A DNA stretch of 11,720 nt from Terriglobia bacterium. GTDB taxonomy: Bacteria; Acidobacteriota; Terriglobia; UBA7540. Below the pieces are notes generated by a model, which was not told the DNA's origin, ran no database searches, and was given only the letters and a program-made list of their open reading frames with translations. Of the stretch, positions 1 to 6,265 are shown in pieces. The stretch is taken from positions 1 to 11,720 of the forward strand of contig JAIQGB010000210.1 of the NCBI GenBank assembly GCA_020072905.1. The letters run 5' to 3'. The position numbers and the translations under genes are program-made. Numbering within the stretch: the first letter of the stretch is position 1; each line of letters starts with the position of its first letter.

Positions 1-2
1 TC

Positions 3-116
3 CTGATTATGAACGTCGCCGTGGGTGGCAGCTGGCCGGGGAATCCCGATGGCACCACCGTCTTCCCGCAAACCATGCTGGTGGACTACGTCCGCGTGTA
101 CAAGCGCGGGCAGTAG
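3..116 (+). CDS. C-terminal end of a GH16-type glycoside hydrolase (5' partial)
   Basis: The frame is open from the left edge and stops at TAG 114-116, giving the last 37 residues of a protein whose start lies outside the window. The tail reads N-V-A-V-G-G-S-W-P-G-N-P-D, then P-Q-T-M-L-V-D-Y-V-R-V-Y-K. This is the typical end of a family 16 beta-glucanase/laminarinase fold: the GGxWPGxPD loop followed by the final DYVRVY strand. GH16 enzymes hydrolyse beta-1,3 or mixed-linkage glucans and related polysaccharides and are usually secreted. The catalytic ExDxxE motif and any signal peptide or binding modules would lie upstream, so substrate and export cannot be judged. The family call is fairly secure from the tail alone; the specificity is unknown. 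Confidence 0.8.
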   Translation: MIMNVAVGGSWPGNPDGTTVFPQTMLVDYVRVYKRGQ

Positions 117-212
117 ACGCATCAGAATGCAACCCTTGGGAATGAGATTGGAGGCAATCACGGCTTGAAGCAGGGAAGAGGTGAAGATATACTGGCGCAA
201 GGTGGGTTCACG

Positions 213-395
213 ATGACGCCCGAAGGTTTTACGGAGCTTATTTCTCAACTTTCTCCGGAAGAACAGGCAGCGGTACACCAGTTCGTCAAATACCTGCGCA
301 ACCGAAGGACGGCGCCCGCCGAGAACTCTTTCCTGGCCGCCGTTGACGAATTCATCGCCACGCACCCCGAACTGCTTCGCCGTCTCGCCCAGTGA
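213..395 (+). CDS. small antitoxin-like hypothetical protein (60 aa)
   Basis: The preferred start is ATG 213, preceded by GGTGGG at 201-206 with six bases of spacing. An in-frame ATG at 165 would add 16 residues that look like untranslated leader. The 60-residue product begins M-T-P-E-G-F-T-E-L-I and contains L-S-P-E-E-Q-A-A-V-H-Q-F-V-K-Y-L-R, a short amphipathic helix pattern seen in DUF2281-like and other small antitoxin-type proteins. It ends in a second helical segment (F-L-A-A-V-D-E-F-I). No DNA-binding motif is certain. The gene lies 36 bp upstream of a GNAT acetyltransferase on the same strand, so co-transcription is likely. No classical toxin (PIN, RelE) follows it, so a toxin-antitoxin role is only a possibility. 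Being real coding sequence is likely; function is unknown. Confidence 0.6.
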   Translation: MTPEGFTELISQLSPEEQAAVHQFVKYLRNRRTAPAENSFLAAVDEFIATHPELLRRLAQ

Positions 396-431
396 CCACT
401 TATCCTTCCGCCAACGAAGCCCTTAGGGACA

Positions 432-926
432 ATGGACTACGTCATTAACGGCATGAGGCCCGGCGACTGGGAGCAGGTTCGCGCGATCTACCTGGAAGGC
501 ATCGCCACGCGCAACGCCACGTTCGAGACCGGGGCGCCAAGCTGGGAGAAATGGGATGCGGGCCATCTCGCTGATTTGCGCCTCGTGGCCCGCGCGATGA
601 ACCAAGTGCTTGGCTGGGCAGCGTTGAGCGCTGTCTCTGGCCGGTGTGTTTACGCAGGCGTGGCGGAGGTCAGTGTCTACGTGCGCGCGCGCTTCACGCG
701 CCAGGGCATTGGCCGCACGCTGTTCGAGGCGCTCATCGCGCTCTCGGAGCAACACGGCATCTGGACTTTGCAGGCCGGCATTTTCCCCGAGAACGTTGCC
801 AGCCTCGCGCTTTGCAGGAAGTGCGGATTCCGCGAAGTCGGGCGGCGCGAGCGGCTGGGCAAACTGGATGGTGTGTGGCGCGACGTTCTTCTGCTCGAAC
901 GCCGCAGCCGCATCGCAGGGACTTGA
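432..926 (+). CDS. GNAT N-acetyltransferase, phosphinothricin N-acetyltransferase-like
   Basis: This 164-residue protein is predicted to transfer acetyl from acetyl-CoA to a small amine, in the PAT/MnaT/YncA branch of the GNAT superfamily (phosphinothricin, methionine sulfone or similar analogues). The N-terminus D-Y-V-I-N-G-M-R-P-G-D-W-E-Q-V is the usual first strand and helix. Residues 78-90 form the beta4 strand, and R90-Q-G-I-G-R95 is the acetyl-CoA pyrophosphate loop. Around residues 121-137, N-V-A-S-L-A-L-C-R-K-C-G-F is motif B. The C-terminus G-K-L-D-G-V-W-R-D-V-L-L-L-E-R-R is characteristic of the PAT subfamily. The length is normal for single-domain members. ATG 432 follows TTAGGGA with short spacing. 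It is probably expressed with the small gene upstream. The exact substrate cannot be read from sequence; a housekeeping detoxification role is as likely as herbicide-analogue resistance. Confidence 0.88.
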   Translation: MDYVINGMRPGDWEQVRAIYLEGIATRNATFETGAPSWEKWDAGHLADLRLVARAMNQVLGWAALSAVSGRCVYAGVAEVSVYVRARFTRQGIGRTLFEALIALSEQHGIWTLQAGIFPENVASLALCRKCGFREVGRRERLGKLDGVWRDVLLLERRSRIAGT

Positions 927-990
927 TCGGACGACCCCTTCCGCAGTACTGCTGCCCGTGTGATGGCCCGCCGGTCGCGTGGCCGCCGGT

Positions 991-1518
991 CTAGTTCCTT
1001 CCCAGCCAAAATGACTTCACCCGCCGCCACTCGCCCGGCGGGCCTTGGATGGCGACGATACGCAGCCGCCGCACTTCAAACTCCAGAGCGAAGCGCCTCC
1101 CCAGCGATGACGTGATCTTTCGCTTCGCCGCGCGCGAGAGGTCGCCATACACCAAGCTCACGTGCGGCAGGAAGGCGCGCCACCCGCGCTGGCCGAAGAT
1201 TTTTCTGGCCCGCTTGTAGGCTCGCGCGAGTTGTGGTGTTGGCGCGACCTTCACGAACAGGCAGCGGAAGTATTCCTGGCGCGAGTCGAGGTGGGTCAGC
1301 CGCAGGCGAAGCTGCCGAAGGCTCTTCGCCAGTAGCGCGGTCTTTGCCGCCACTTCACGCGCCGGCGCGATGATGCCGCTGGCGAGCGTGATGTGCGGCG
1401 CGAAAACCGGCGTCGAGTGCTCGCGGCTGAGTCGCCGAATCGTCCGCGCCAGTCGCCGGCACGCTTCTCCTTCCGGTATCAGCCACAGCGCATAGCTCTT
1501 CGTGCGATGACCCACCAC
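991..1518 (-). CDS. 2H phosphoesterase / cyclic phosphodiesterase-like protein
   Basis: This is a 175-residue protein of the 2H phosphoesterase superfamily, whose members open 2',3'-cyclic phosphates or related RNA and nucleotide ends. Both catalytic motifs are visible: P-H42-I-T44-L-A-S and P-H119-V-S121-L-V-Y-G, each an H-x-T/S pair in its own lobe. The opening S-Y-A-L-W-L-I-P-E-G and the linker V-F-A-P-H-I resemble plant-type and bacterial CPDase (PF07823-like) proteins more than LigT/ThpR. Translation probably starts at GTG 1518 (a second GTG follows directly), with AGGAG 6 bases upstream on the minus strand and a TAGAAT box at 1545-1540. The gene is divergent from the membrane protein at 1669 and convergent with the GNAT gene. 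The family is well supported; the physiological substrate is not known. Confidence 0.8.
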   Translation of the reverse strand: MVGHRTKSYALWLIPEGEACRRLARTIRRLSREHSTPVFAPHITLASGIIAPAREVAAKTALLAKSLRQLRLRLTHLDSRQEYFRCLFVKVAPTPQLARAYKRARKIFGQRGWRAFLPHVSLVYGDLSRAAKRKITSSLGRRFALEFEVRRLRIVAIQGPPGEWRRVKSFWLGRN

Positions 1519-1539
1519 CTCCGGCTCCTATCGCATCGC

Positions 1540-1545
1540 ATTCTA
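1540..1545 (-). promoter_or_regulatory. putative -10 box (TAGAAT) for the 2H phosphoesterase gene
   Basis: On the minus strand GGGTAGAATGCG precedes AGGAG and the GTG start at 1518. TAGAAT matches the sigma70 -10 consensus at 5 of 6 positions, but no convincing -35 hexamer lies 16-18 bp upstream. The same GTAGAAT core occurs upstream of two other genes in the window. Confidence 0.4.
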
Positions 1546-1622
1546 CCCTCACTCGCAGGGCTAAAACGCGCCGTTCACTTCGCCGGGTGCACACAACCCT
1601 TTCGCCGCGTGCGAAAACCGTG

Positions 1623-1628
1623 GATAAT
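1623..1628 (+). promoter_or_regulatory. putative -10 box (GATAAT) for the HGSNAT-like gene
   Basis: GATAAT matches TATAAT at 5 of 6 positions and lies 40 bp before the preferred ATG at 1669, in the divergent spacer. The segment 17 bp upstream (TTTCGC, 1600-1605) is a poor -35, so the call rests mainly on the -10 element and its position. Confidence 0.35.
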
Positions 1629-1668
1629 GTCACGGCCCGGGCCCTTGGGCTGGACCCGGGAACCCCTC

Positions 1669-2787
1669 ATGACCACGCCAGCGAAGCCGGGCTCTCCTCC
1701 CCCCAGCCGCCTCGCCTCCATCGACGCGTTGCGCGGCTTCGACATGTTCTGGATCACGGGCGGCGAGGAGCTGATTCACGGCCTGCACCGCACCCTGGGC
1801 TCTTCCTGGACAGCCGTGCTCGACACGCAGTTTCACCACGTCGCCTGGGGAGGCTTTCGATTCTACGACCTCATCTTCCCGCTTTTCATGTTCATCGTGG
1901 GCGTTGTGCTGCCCTTTTCGCTCACTCGCCGCCTGGAGCGGGGAGCCAGCCGCGGCCAGCTTTACCGGCATCTGATTCAGCGCCTGATCCTGCTCTTGCT
2001 TCTCGGGCTCGTTTACAACGGTCTGCTCGATTTTCAATTCCACGACCTGCGCGTCGCCGGCGTCCTGCAACGCATCGCGCTCGGCTACTTTTTCGCCGCG
2101 CTGGTGGTGATGAACACCAACGTGCGCGGGCAGGCCATCATCACCGGCGCGATTCTGCTGGGTTACTGGGCGATTCTGATGCTGATTCCCGTCCCGGGAT
2201 TTGGCGCCGGCGTGCTGACGCCGCAAGGGAACCTTGCCGCCTGCCTCGACCAGAAGCTGCTGCCGCAACCGTTCTGTTGCTATCACTTCGGCGACAACGA
2301 AGGGATTCTCTCCACGCTGCCCGTCGTCGCCACCACGTTGCTGGGCGCGCTGGCGGGACACTGGTTGCGCTCGAGCGCCACGCCGAAACGTAAAGTGGTG
2401 GGACTGGCAATTGCCGGCGTCGCGTGCCTCCTGGTCGGAGGGCTCTGGAGCCTCGCCTTTCCGGTCATCAAGAATCTGTGGACCAGCTCTTACGTGCTGG
2501 TTGCGGGGGGTTGCAGCCTGCTGCTGCTGGCGCTCTTCTACTGGATCATCGACGTTCGCGGCTGGCGCCGCTGGGCGTTCTTTTTCACCGTCATCGGCAT
2601 GAACGCCATCACCATTTATCTTGCCCGGCGGTTGTTCGACTTCGGAACGATCACCGCCATCTTCGTCCACGGCTTCATTGATTATCTCGGCCCCGCCAAA
2701 CCGCTCTTCTGGGATTTCAGCGTGCTCATGACCGGCTGGCTGTTCCTGTACTTCCTTTATCGGCAGAAGATATTCCTGAAGGTCTAG
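1669..2787 (+). CDS. HGSNAT/DUF5009-like multi-pass membrane protein (putative acyltransferase)
   Basis: From ATG 1669 this is a 372-residue integral membrane protein of the heparan-alpha-glucosaminide N-acetyltransferase-like (DUF5009/YeiB-related) family. In eukaryotes the relative moves acetyl from cytosolic acetyl-CoA to glucosamine across a membrane; the bacterial substrate is generally unknown. Diagnostic stretches are S-I-D-A-L-R-G-F-D-M-F-W-I at residues 17-29, the R-F-Y-D-L-I-F-P-L-F-M-F-I-V-G segment at 64-78, G-V-L-Q-R-I-A-L-G-Y-F at 131-141, and E-G-I-L-S-T-L-P-V-V-A-T-T-L-L-G at 211-226. About nine to ten hydrophobic helices are visible, ending in W-L-F-L-Y-F-L-Y-R-Q-K. ATG 1669 was chosen because the family motif starts about 15 residues later; in-frame ATG 1627 is possible, while a start near 1393 would overlap the divergent gene. 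It converges with the oxidoreductase gene. Confidence 0.85.
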   Translation: MTTPAKPGSPPPSRLASIDALRGFDMFWITGGEELIHGLHRTLGSSWTAVLDTQFHHVAWGGFRFYDLIFPLFMFIVGVVLPFSLTRRLERGASRGQLYRHLIQRLILLLLLGLVYNGLLDFQFHDLRVAGVLQRIALGYFFAALVVMNTNVRGQAIITGAILLGYWAILMLIPVPGFGAGVLTPQGNLAACLDQKLLPQPFCCYHFGDNEGILSTLPVVATTLLGALAGHWLRSSATPKRKVVGLAIAGVACLLVGGLWSLAFPVIKNLWTSSYVLVAGGCSLLLLALFYWIIDVRGWRRWAFFFTVIGMNAITIYLARRLFDFGTITAIFVHGFIDYLGPAKPLFWDFSVLMTGWLFLYFLYRQKIFLKV

Positions 2788-2808
2788 CGAAGCGACGCCG
2801 CGCTGGGG

Positions 2809-2827
2809 TGTCCAAAGCGGCTGGACA
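2809..2827. terminator. hairpin between convergent genes
   Basis: TGTCCA (2809-2814) pairs with TGGACA (2822-2827) around a 7-base loop in the 48-bp gap between convergent stops at 2787 and 2836. There is no T tract on either side, so it is at best a weak, shared terminator. Confidence 0.25.
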
Positions 2828-2835
2828 TGGAGGGT

Positions 2836-3900
2836 TCAGCGCACCAGGACGTGAACGGTTTGGGTAAGGTTGTTGCCCATGCCCTGATAGTTCCAGGGCT
2901 GCTCGGTCGGCTGACGATTTCCTGCGGCGTCCGTGGCGCGGCAGGAGAGAATGTGCTCACCCGGAGTCGCGTCCCAACTGGCTGACCAGCGGCACCAAGC
3001 AAAGGGGCCGGCTGGCTTTTCGAGCGCAGCCGCGGTCCACGCGCCATCGACGCCAAACTCCACCTGCGAAATGGATGCTAATCCGGACCAAGCGCGGCCG
3101 ATGACTTCCACGTGGCCGCGTTCAACCGTCCGTTGCCGCGTGAGGAAATCGGGGAAACCCGGGGGAATCATCAGCGCGCGCGGGCGAATGCGCATCACCG
3201 GCTCGCCCGGATCGTCGGCGTCGCGCTTATACCAGTAAGCGATGCGCTGCTGGTAGCCGTCGAAGGGTTCGCGGACGGCCTCGATGCGGGTGAGCCACTT
3301 CACGTGCGTCATCCCGTACCAGCCGGGGACAAGCAGCCGCAGAGGAAAACCGTGCTGAGGCTCAAGCGTCCGGCGGTTCATTTCGTACGCCAGCAACACC
3401 TCGGGCCGCGTCGCGTCGGCGACCGTCAGACTGCGCGCGTAATCATGCTCGTAACCCTTTTCGATACCATGGTCGGCGCCAGTGAAAACAATCTCCAGCG
3501 TGTCCGACTTGAGGCCCGCCTCGGCCAGCACGCCTGCAAGCGGTGTGCCCGTCCATTCCGCCGTGCCGACGGCTTCATTCACCCAGGGCTGGCTGATAGG
3601 CCGCGGAAGCAGGCGCGCCCGCCCATTACCCGCGCACTCGAGCGTGACGGCGAGCGTCTGGCGGGGCCGAGCGCGGATCTCATCGAGGCTCAGGCTCAAC
3701 TCGCGTTCGACGTTCCCTCCCACGCGCAGACGCCAGGCGGCCGTGTCAAGCGCCGGGATGTCGAAGTGGACGAGCAAATAATGCAGCCCCGTCGGCGTGA
3801 GGTCGTAGCGCAGCGCTTCGAGCGGCATGCCGCGATTGCGCGTGGCGAGCTGCAACTCCTCAGGCGTCAGCGGCCCTCTAGTTGGTTCCGGCCCTGCCAT
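2836..3900 (-). CDS. sulfite-oxidase-family molybdopterin-dependent oxidoreductase (no signal peptide)
   Basis: This 354-residue protein has the sulfite oxidase fold, in which the molybdenum cofactor is bound through one cysteine. The expected ligand is C89 in T-L-E-C-A-G-N-G-R. Further family marks are E-M-N-R-R-T-L-E-P-Q-H-G-F-P-L-R-L at 173-189 and V-P-G-W-Y-G-M-T-H-V-K-W-L at 191-203, which carry conserved His, Arg and Lys of the active site. Residues from about 235 to 354 form the Ig-like Mo-co dimerisation domain, ending in N-Y-Q-G-M-G-N-N. The classical R-N-H near the N-terminus is replaced by L-L-V-H-F-D, so this belongs to a divergent 'HYLLVHFDIP' branch. There is no twin-arginine or Sec signal and no heme domain, suggesting a cytoplasmic enzyme with an unknown electron acceptor. 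No partner gene adjoins it. Sulfite itself may not be the substrate. Confidence 0.85.
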   Translation of the reverse strand: MAGPEPTRGPLTPEELQLATRNRGMPLEALRYDLTPTGLHYLLVHFDIPALDTAAWRLRVGGNVERELSLSLDEIRARPRQTLAVTLECAGNGRARLLPRPISQPWVNEAVGTAEWTGTPLAGVLAEAGLKSDTLEIVFTGADHGIEKGYEHDYARSLTVADATRPEVLLAYEMNRRTLEPQHGFPLRLLVPGWYGMTHVKWLTRIEAVREPFDGYQQRIAYWYKRDADDPGEPVMRIRPRALMIPPGFPDFLTRQRTVERGHVEVIGRAWSGLASISQVEFGVDGAWTAAALEKPAGPFAWCRWSASWDATPGEHILSCRATDAAGNRQPTEQPWNYQGMGNNLTQTVHVLVR

Positions 3901-3996
3901 GGCGCAATACTATCACGACCCAACCCGGCCTGACCCGGCCCGCGGCGCGTTGCGGCCTGCCCTGACCTGGAGAATTCTCGTTTCATCCGCATCTTC

Positions 3997-4025
3997 TTGA
4001 CACGGAATGCTCAGCCGAACATACT
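3997..4025 (+). promoter_or_regulatory. sigma70-type promoter of the secreted repeat protein gene
   Basis: TTGACA at 3997-4002 is a perfect -35 hexamer. After a 17-bp spacer, CATACT at 4020-4025 matches the -10 consensus at 4 of 6 positions. The predicted start near 4032 gives a leader of about 50 nt containing the AGGGGG site before ATG 4083. It is one of the two best-formed promoters in the window. Confidence 0.65.
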
Positions 4026-4082
4026 TCCGAAGTTCGCGGATTCAGGGTGAATCCAATCCTTAAACTTAATAGGGGGAACACG

Positions 4083-4856
4083 ATGAAGAAGTGCCTCTGC
4101 GTATTGTTGTTCTCGTGCACTTTGCTACTCGGCGTTGTCCCTGCGCTCGCGCAGGTTCAGCCGAAGACCGTTGCAGAAGTTATATTTCTAGCTCCCAAGC
4201 CCGGCTCGGCGGCGGATTTCGAGGCGGCGGTCAAACGCCACATGCAATGGCACCGCCAGCAGAATGACACCTGGGCCTGGATCGTATGGGAAGAGGTTAA
4301 TGGCGAGCGGATGGGTCAGTATGTGGTGGGGACGTTCGGCCACGACTGGAAAGATTTTGACGACCGGGCAAACTTCGAGAAAGAGGATACGGCGAATGCG
4401 ATGTCCCTGATTGGACCCTACATCCAGTCTCTTAGCGGCAGCTTCTATGCCGTCCGGCCCGACCTCAGCCTCGCTCGGCCTTCTCCAGGAGGGCCGCCGT
4501 CCGCGTTTTCATCTGTGACCACGGTCTTGCTGAAGCCCGCAGGCTTTTTGGAGGCCGGGGAGGCCATCAAGGAGGTCAATGCCGCCATCAAGAAGTCCAA
4601 CTGGCCGGCCAAACCTTCCGCCTGGTACCAATTGCTGAATGGTGGCGAAGGTCCCACTCTGGAGATGGTCGTCGCGCGGGAGAAGTGGGCCGATTTCCAG
4701 CCTCCGGAAAAGGAATTCGGGCAGATGCTCGGTGAGTCTTACGGAAAAATGGGAGCCGAGAACTTGCTCCAGAAGTTTTACGGGAATGTCCGCTCCTTTC
4801 ACTCGGAGATCATCAAGTTCCGGCCGGACTTGAGCTACATCCCCGCCGCGAAGTGA
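4083..4856 (+). CDS. secreted protein with two ABM/NIPSNAP-like alpha/beta-barrel repeats
   Basis: ATG 4083 is preferred because AGGGGG lies 6 bases upstream and the product then opens with a clean Sec signal peptide: M-K-K-C, a hydrophobic core, and cleavage after A-L-A24. The mature part, about 233 residues, contains two related units (about 28-130 and 144-252). Each begins with a hydrophobic strand (V-A-E-V-I-F-L and V-T-T-V-L-L), passes a matching W-K-D-F / W-A-D-F element, and ends in V-R-P-D-L-S or F-R-P-D-L-S. The layout resembles dimeric alpha/beta-barrel domains of the antibiotic biosynthesis monooxygenase or NIPSNAP type, fused in tandem so one chain could make the pseudo-dimer. No heme or metal site is evident, so enzymatic function cannot be assigned. 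It has its own promoter and is followed by a strong hairpin. An export location is well supported. Confidence 0.75.
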   Translation: MKKCLCVLLFSCTLLLGVVPALAQVQPKTVAEVIFLAPKPGSAADFEAAVKRHMQWHRQQNDTWAWIVWEEVNGERMGQYVVGTFGHDWKDFDDRANFEKEDTANAMSLIGPYIQSLSGSFYAVRPDLSLARPSPGGPPSAFSSVTTVLLKPAGFLEAGEAIKEVNAAIKKSNWPAKPSAWYQLLNGGEGPTLEMVVAREKWADFQPPEKEFGQMLGESYGKMGAENLLQKFYGNVRSFHSEIIKFRPDLSYIPAAK

Positions 4857-4864
4857 TGCTGGTT

Positions 4865-4895
4865 GGAGCCCCGCAAGCTCCGCGCGCGGGGCTCC
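4865..4895 (+). terminator. strong GC hairpin after the secreted repeat protein gene
   Basis: GGAGCCCCGC (4865-4874) pairs perfectly with GCGGGGCTCC (4886-4895) across an 11-base loop, starting 8 bp after the stop codon at 4856. The following sequence has no proper U tract, so termination may be partial or factor-assisted. Confidence 0.5.
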
Positions 4896-4953
4896 GCTCT
4901 ACGAGACTTCTAGACCAGGAGCACGATGCTTCCGGTGACCGCGAGCGCAGGAG

Positions 4954-4959
4954 TAGAAT
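4954..4959 (+). promoter_or_regulatory. putative -10 box (TAGAAT) just upstream of the REC-DUF3052 start
   Basis: GAGTAGAATGCAC ends 9 bp before ATG 4969. If this is the -10 element, transcription would begin within a few bases of the start codon, giving a nearly leaderless mRNA. No -35 is visible. The overlapping AGGAG at 4949-4953 lies 15 bases from the ATG, too far for an ideal Shine-Dalgarno site. Confidence 0.4.
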
Positions 4960-4968
4960 GCACAGCCC

Positions 4969-5766
4969 ATGGGCCGCGTAGTCTTGATCCATTGGAATGC
5001 CGCGGAGACCGGGGAACGTGCGGAATTGCTTCGTGCCACCGGCCACGCGGTCGAGGTCCTTACCGCAGGGAGTGGCGAAGCACTACGGAAGTTCCGGGAG
5101 AATCCGCCGATTGCCTTTGTGATTGACCTCAGCCGCTTACCTTCGCAGGGACGCGCGGTGGGTGTCTTTCTGCGCCAGCAGAAAGCGACGCGGCACGTGC
5201 CGATTGTCTTCGTGGGCGGCGAGAGTGAGAAAGTTACGGGAGTTCGGAAGCTCCTGCCGGATGCTACCTATACTGAATGGGGCCGCATTCGCATTGACTT
5301 GCAGCACGCGCTCAAGGCCCCGCCCGCCGAACCGCTCATCCCTGGGACAATGGCGGCCTACTCAGGGACTCCGCTCGTGAAGAAGCTCGGCCTCCTCGCA
5401 GGAAGCGTGGTACTGGTCGGAGCGCCTGCCGGTTTCGAAAAGAAGTTGATTGGGCTGCCGGATGGGGTCCGCACGGAAAGAAAACTGCGCGGGCCTGCCA
5501 ACACCATCCTGCTTTTCGCGCGATCCCGCGCCGAACTCACGAGGCGCTTCACCGCCGCGAGGCGCGCGCTCGCCGAAGTCGGAAAGCTGTGGATTATCTG
5601 GCCGAAGAAAATCTCACGTCTCGCTGGGGACCTCACCCAAGCCGAGGTGCGTGCCTTTGGGCTGGGCCGCGGATTCGTAGACTTCAAGATTTGTGCGGTC
5701 GATGAGACTTGGTCGGGCCTGCTGTTCGCCCGGCGCGTGGCCCTCCGGCACTCTCCGCGCCCCTGA
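4969..5766 (+). CDS. degenerate receiver domain fused to DUF3052
   Basis: This 265-residue cytoplasmic protein has two parts. Residues 1 to about 118 follow the response-regulator receiver pattern: strand V-V-L-I-H-W-N, strand A-F-V-I-D53-L-S-R-L-P-S-Q-G at the phospho-acceptor position, and strand V-P-I-V-F-V-G-G. However, the acidic pair after strand 1 is replaced by H-W-N, the Thr/Ser after strand 4 by G, and the Lys after strand 5 is missing (Y-T-E-W). Phosphorylation is therefore doubtful. Residues about 128-257 match DUF3052: Y-S-G-T-P-L-V-K-K-L-G-L, G-A-P-A-G-F, L-W-I-I-W-P-K-K, and A-V-D-E-T-W-S-G-L. DUF3052 has no known function and normally occurs alone. ATG 4969 is the first good start for the receiver fold. 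The TonB-like gene follows 59 bp later and may be co-transcribed. Confidence 0.82.
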   Translation: MGRVVLIHWNAAETGERAELLRATGHAVEVLTAGSGEALRKFRENPPIAFVIDLSRLPSQGRAVGVFLRQQKATRHVPIVFVGGESEKVTGVRKLLPDATYTEWGRIRIDLQHALKAPPAEPLIPGTMAAYSGTPLVKKLGLLAGSVVLVGAPAGFEKKLIGLPDGVRTERKLRGPANTILLFARSRAELTRRFTAARRALAEVGKLWIIWPKKISRLAGDLTQAEVRAFGLGRGFVDFKICAVDETWSGLLFARRVALRHSPRP

Positions 5767-5825
5767 ACTTTTTCCCGGAACTTCCCCGTAACGGTTGGTG
5801 TCTATGCAGGCAGAGGAGGTCCCCA

Positions 5826-6233
5826 ATGATTCGTCATTCGCTGAGGTATCTTCTAGTTCTGTGCGTCCTTATGGTCACCGCCGGACTGCTGCTGGCCGTC
5901 GCGCCGGAAGAGAAAACTGCACCACCAGCGGGACAAGTCAGCATCGAGGCACTCGCCAAAAAGAAAATCAAACTGGTGAAGATGGTCAAGCCGGTTTACC
6001 CCCCTGAGGCCAAGAAGCAAGGGGTGGAGGGGGACGTCATGATCGATGTCATCATCTCCAAAAAGGGCGAAGTGTCCGAGGCGACCGCCACGAGCGGCCC
6101 ACAAGTGCTGCGTGAAGCGGCGCTGGCGGCCGTCCGCCAGTGGCGCTACACGCCGCCGCCCGTGGACGTCAAAATGACTATCCATGTCAACTTCCAGCTT
6201 ACCAAGAAGAAGACATCGGAGCCCAAGTCTTAG
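5826..6233 (+). CDS. TonB C-terminal-domain protein
   Basis: ATG 5826 follows a very strong GAGGAGGT site (5813-5820) with 5 bases of spacing. The 135-residue product starts with a short basic end and one hydrophobic segment (about 8-26, L-L-V-L-C-V-L-M-V-T-A-G-L-L-L-A), acting as a signal peptide or membrane anchor. From about 53 to 126 it is a TonB C-terminal domain: V-K-P-V-Y-P-P-E-A-K-K-Q-G-V-E-G-D-V, then I-S-K-K-G-E-V, then L-R-E-A-A-L-A-A-V-R-Q-W-R-Y-T-P. It lacks the long proline-rich linker of true TonB, so it may not span the periplasm. Such short TonB-box proteins are common and often of unknown role. A perfect palindrome follows the stop. Confidence 0.85.
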   Translation: MIRHSLRYLLVLCVLMVTAGLLLAVAPEEKTAPPAGQVSIEALAKKKIKLVKMVKPVYPPEAKKQGVEGDVMIDVIISKKGEVSEATATSGPQVLREAALAAVRQWRYTPPPVDVKMTIHVNFQLTKKKTSEPKS

Positions 6234-6265
6234 TCGCTCCCTCGTTCCCTCAAAGCTGCGTGTTT

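Noticed and set aside
965..991. Direct repeat GGC(C)CGCCGGTC, two copies
   Set aside because: The copies are short and imperfect in GC-rich sequence at the end of a gene. There is no third copy and no mobile-element context.
1393..1668. Longer N-terminus for the HGSNAT-like protein starting at 1393
   Set aside because: It would overlap 126 bp of the divergent 2H phosphoesterase gene and add Arg-rich sequence unrelated to the family. Start 1669 (or 1627) fits the conserved motif.
1630..2670. Minus-strand open frame (346 codons) opposite the HGSNAT-like gene
   Set aside because: The plus strand has family signatures and membrane helices. The antisense product is Gln/Glu/Arg-rich shadow sequence.
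3112..3933. Plus-strand open frame (273 codons) opposite the molybdopterin oxidoreductase
   Set aside because: The minus strand encodes clear sulfite oxidase motifs throughout. The plus frame is Arg/His-rich without a family pattern and has no ribosome site.
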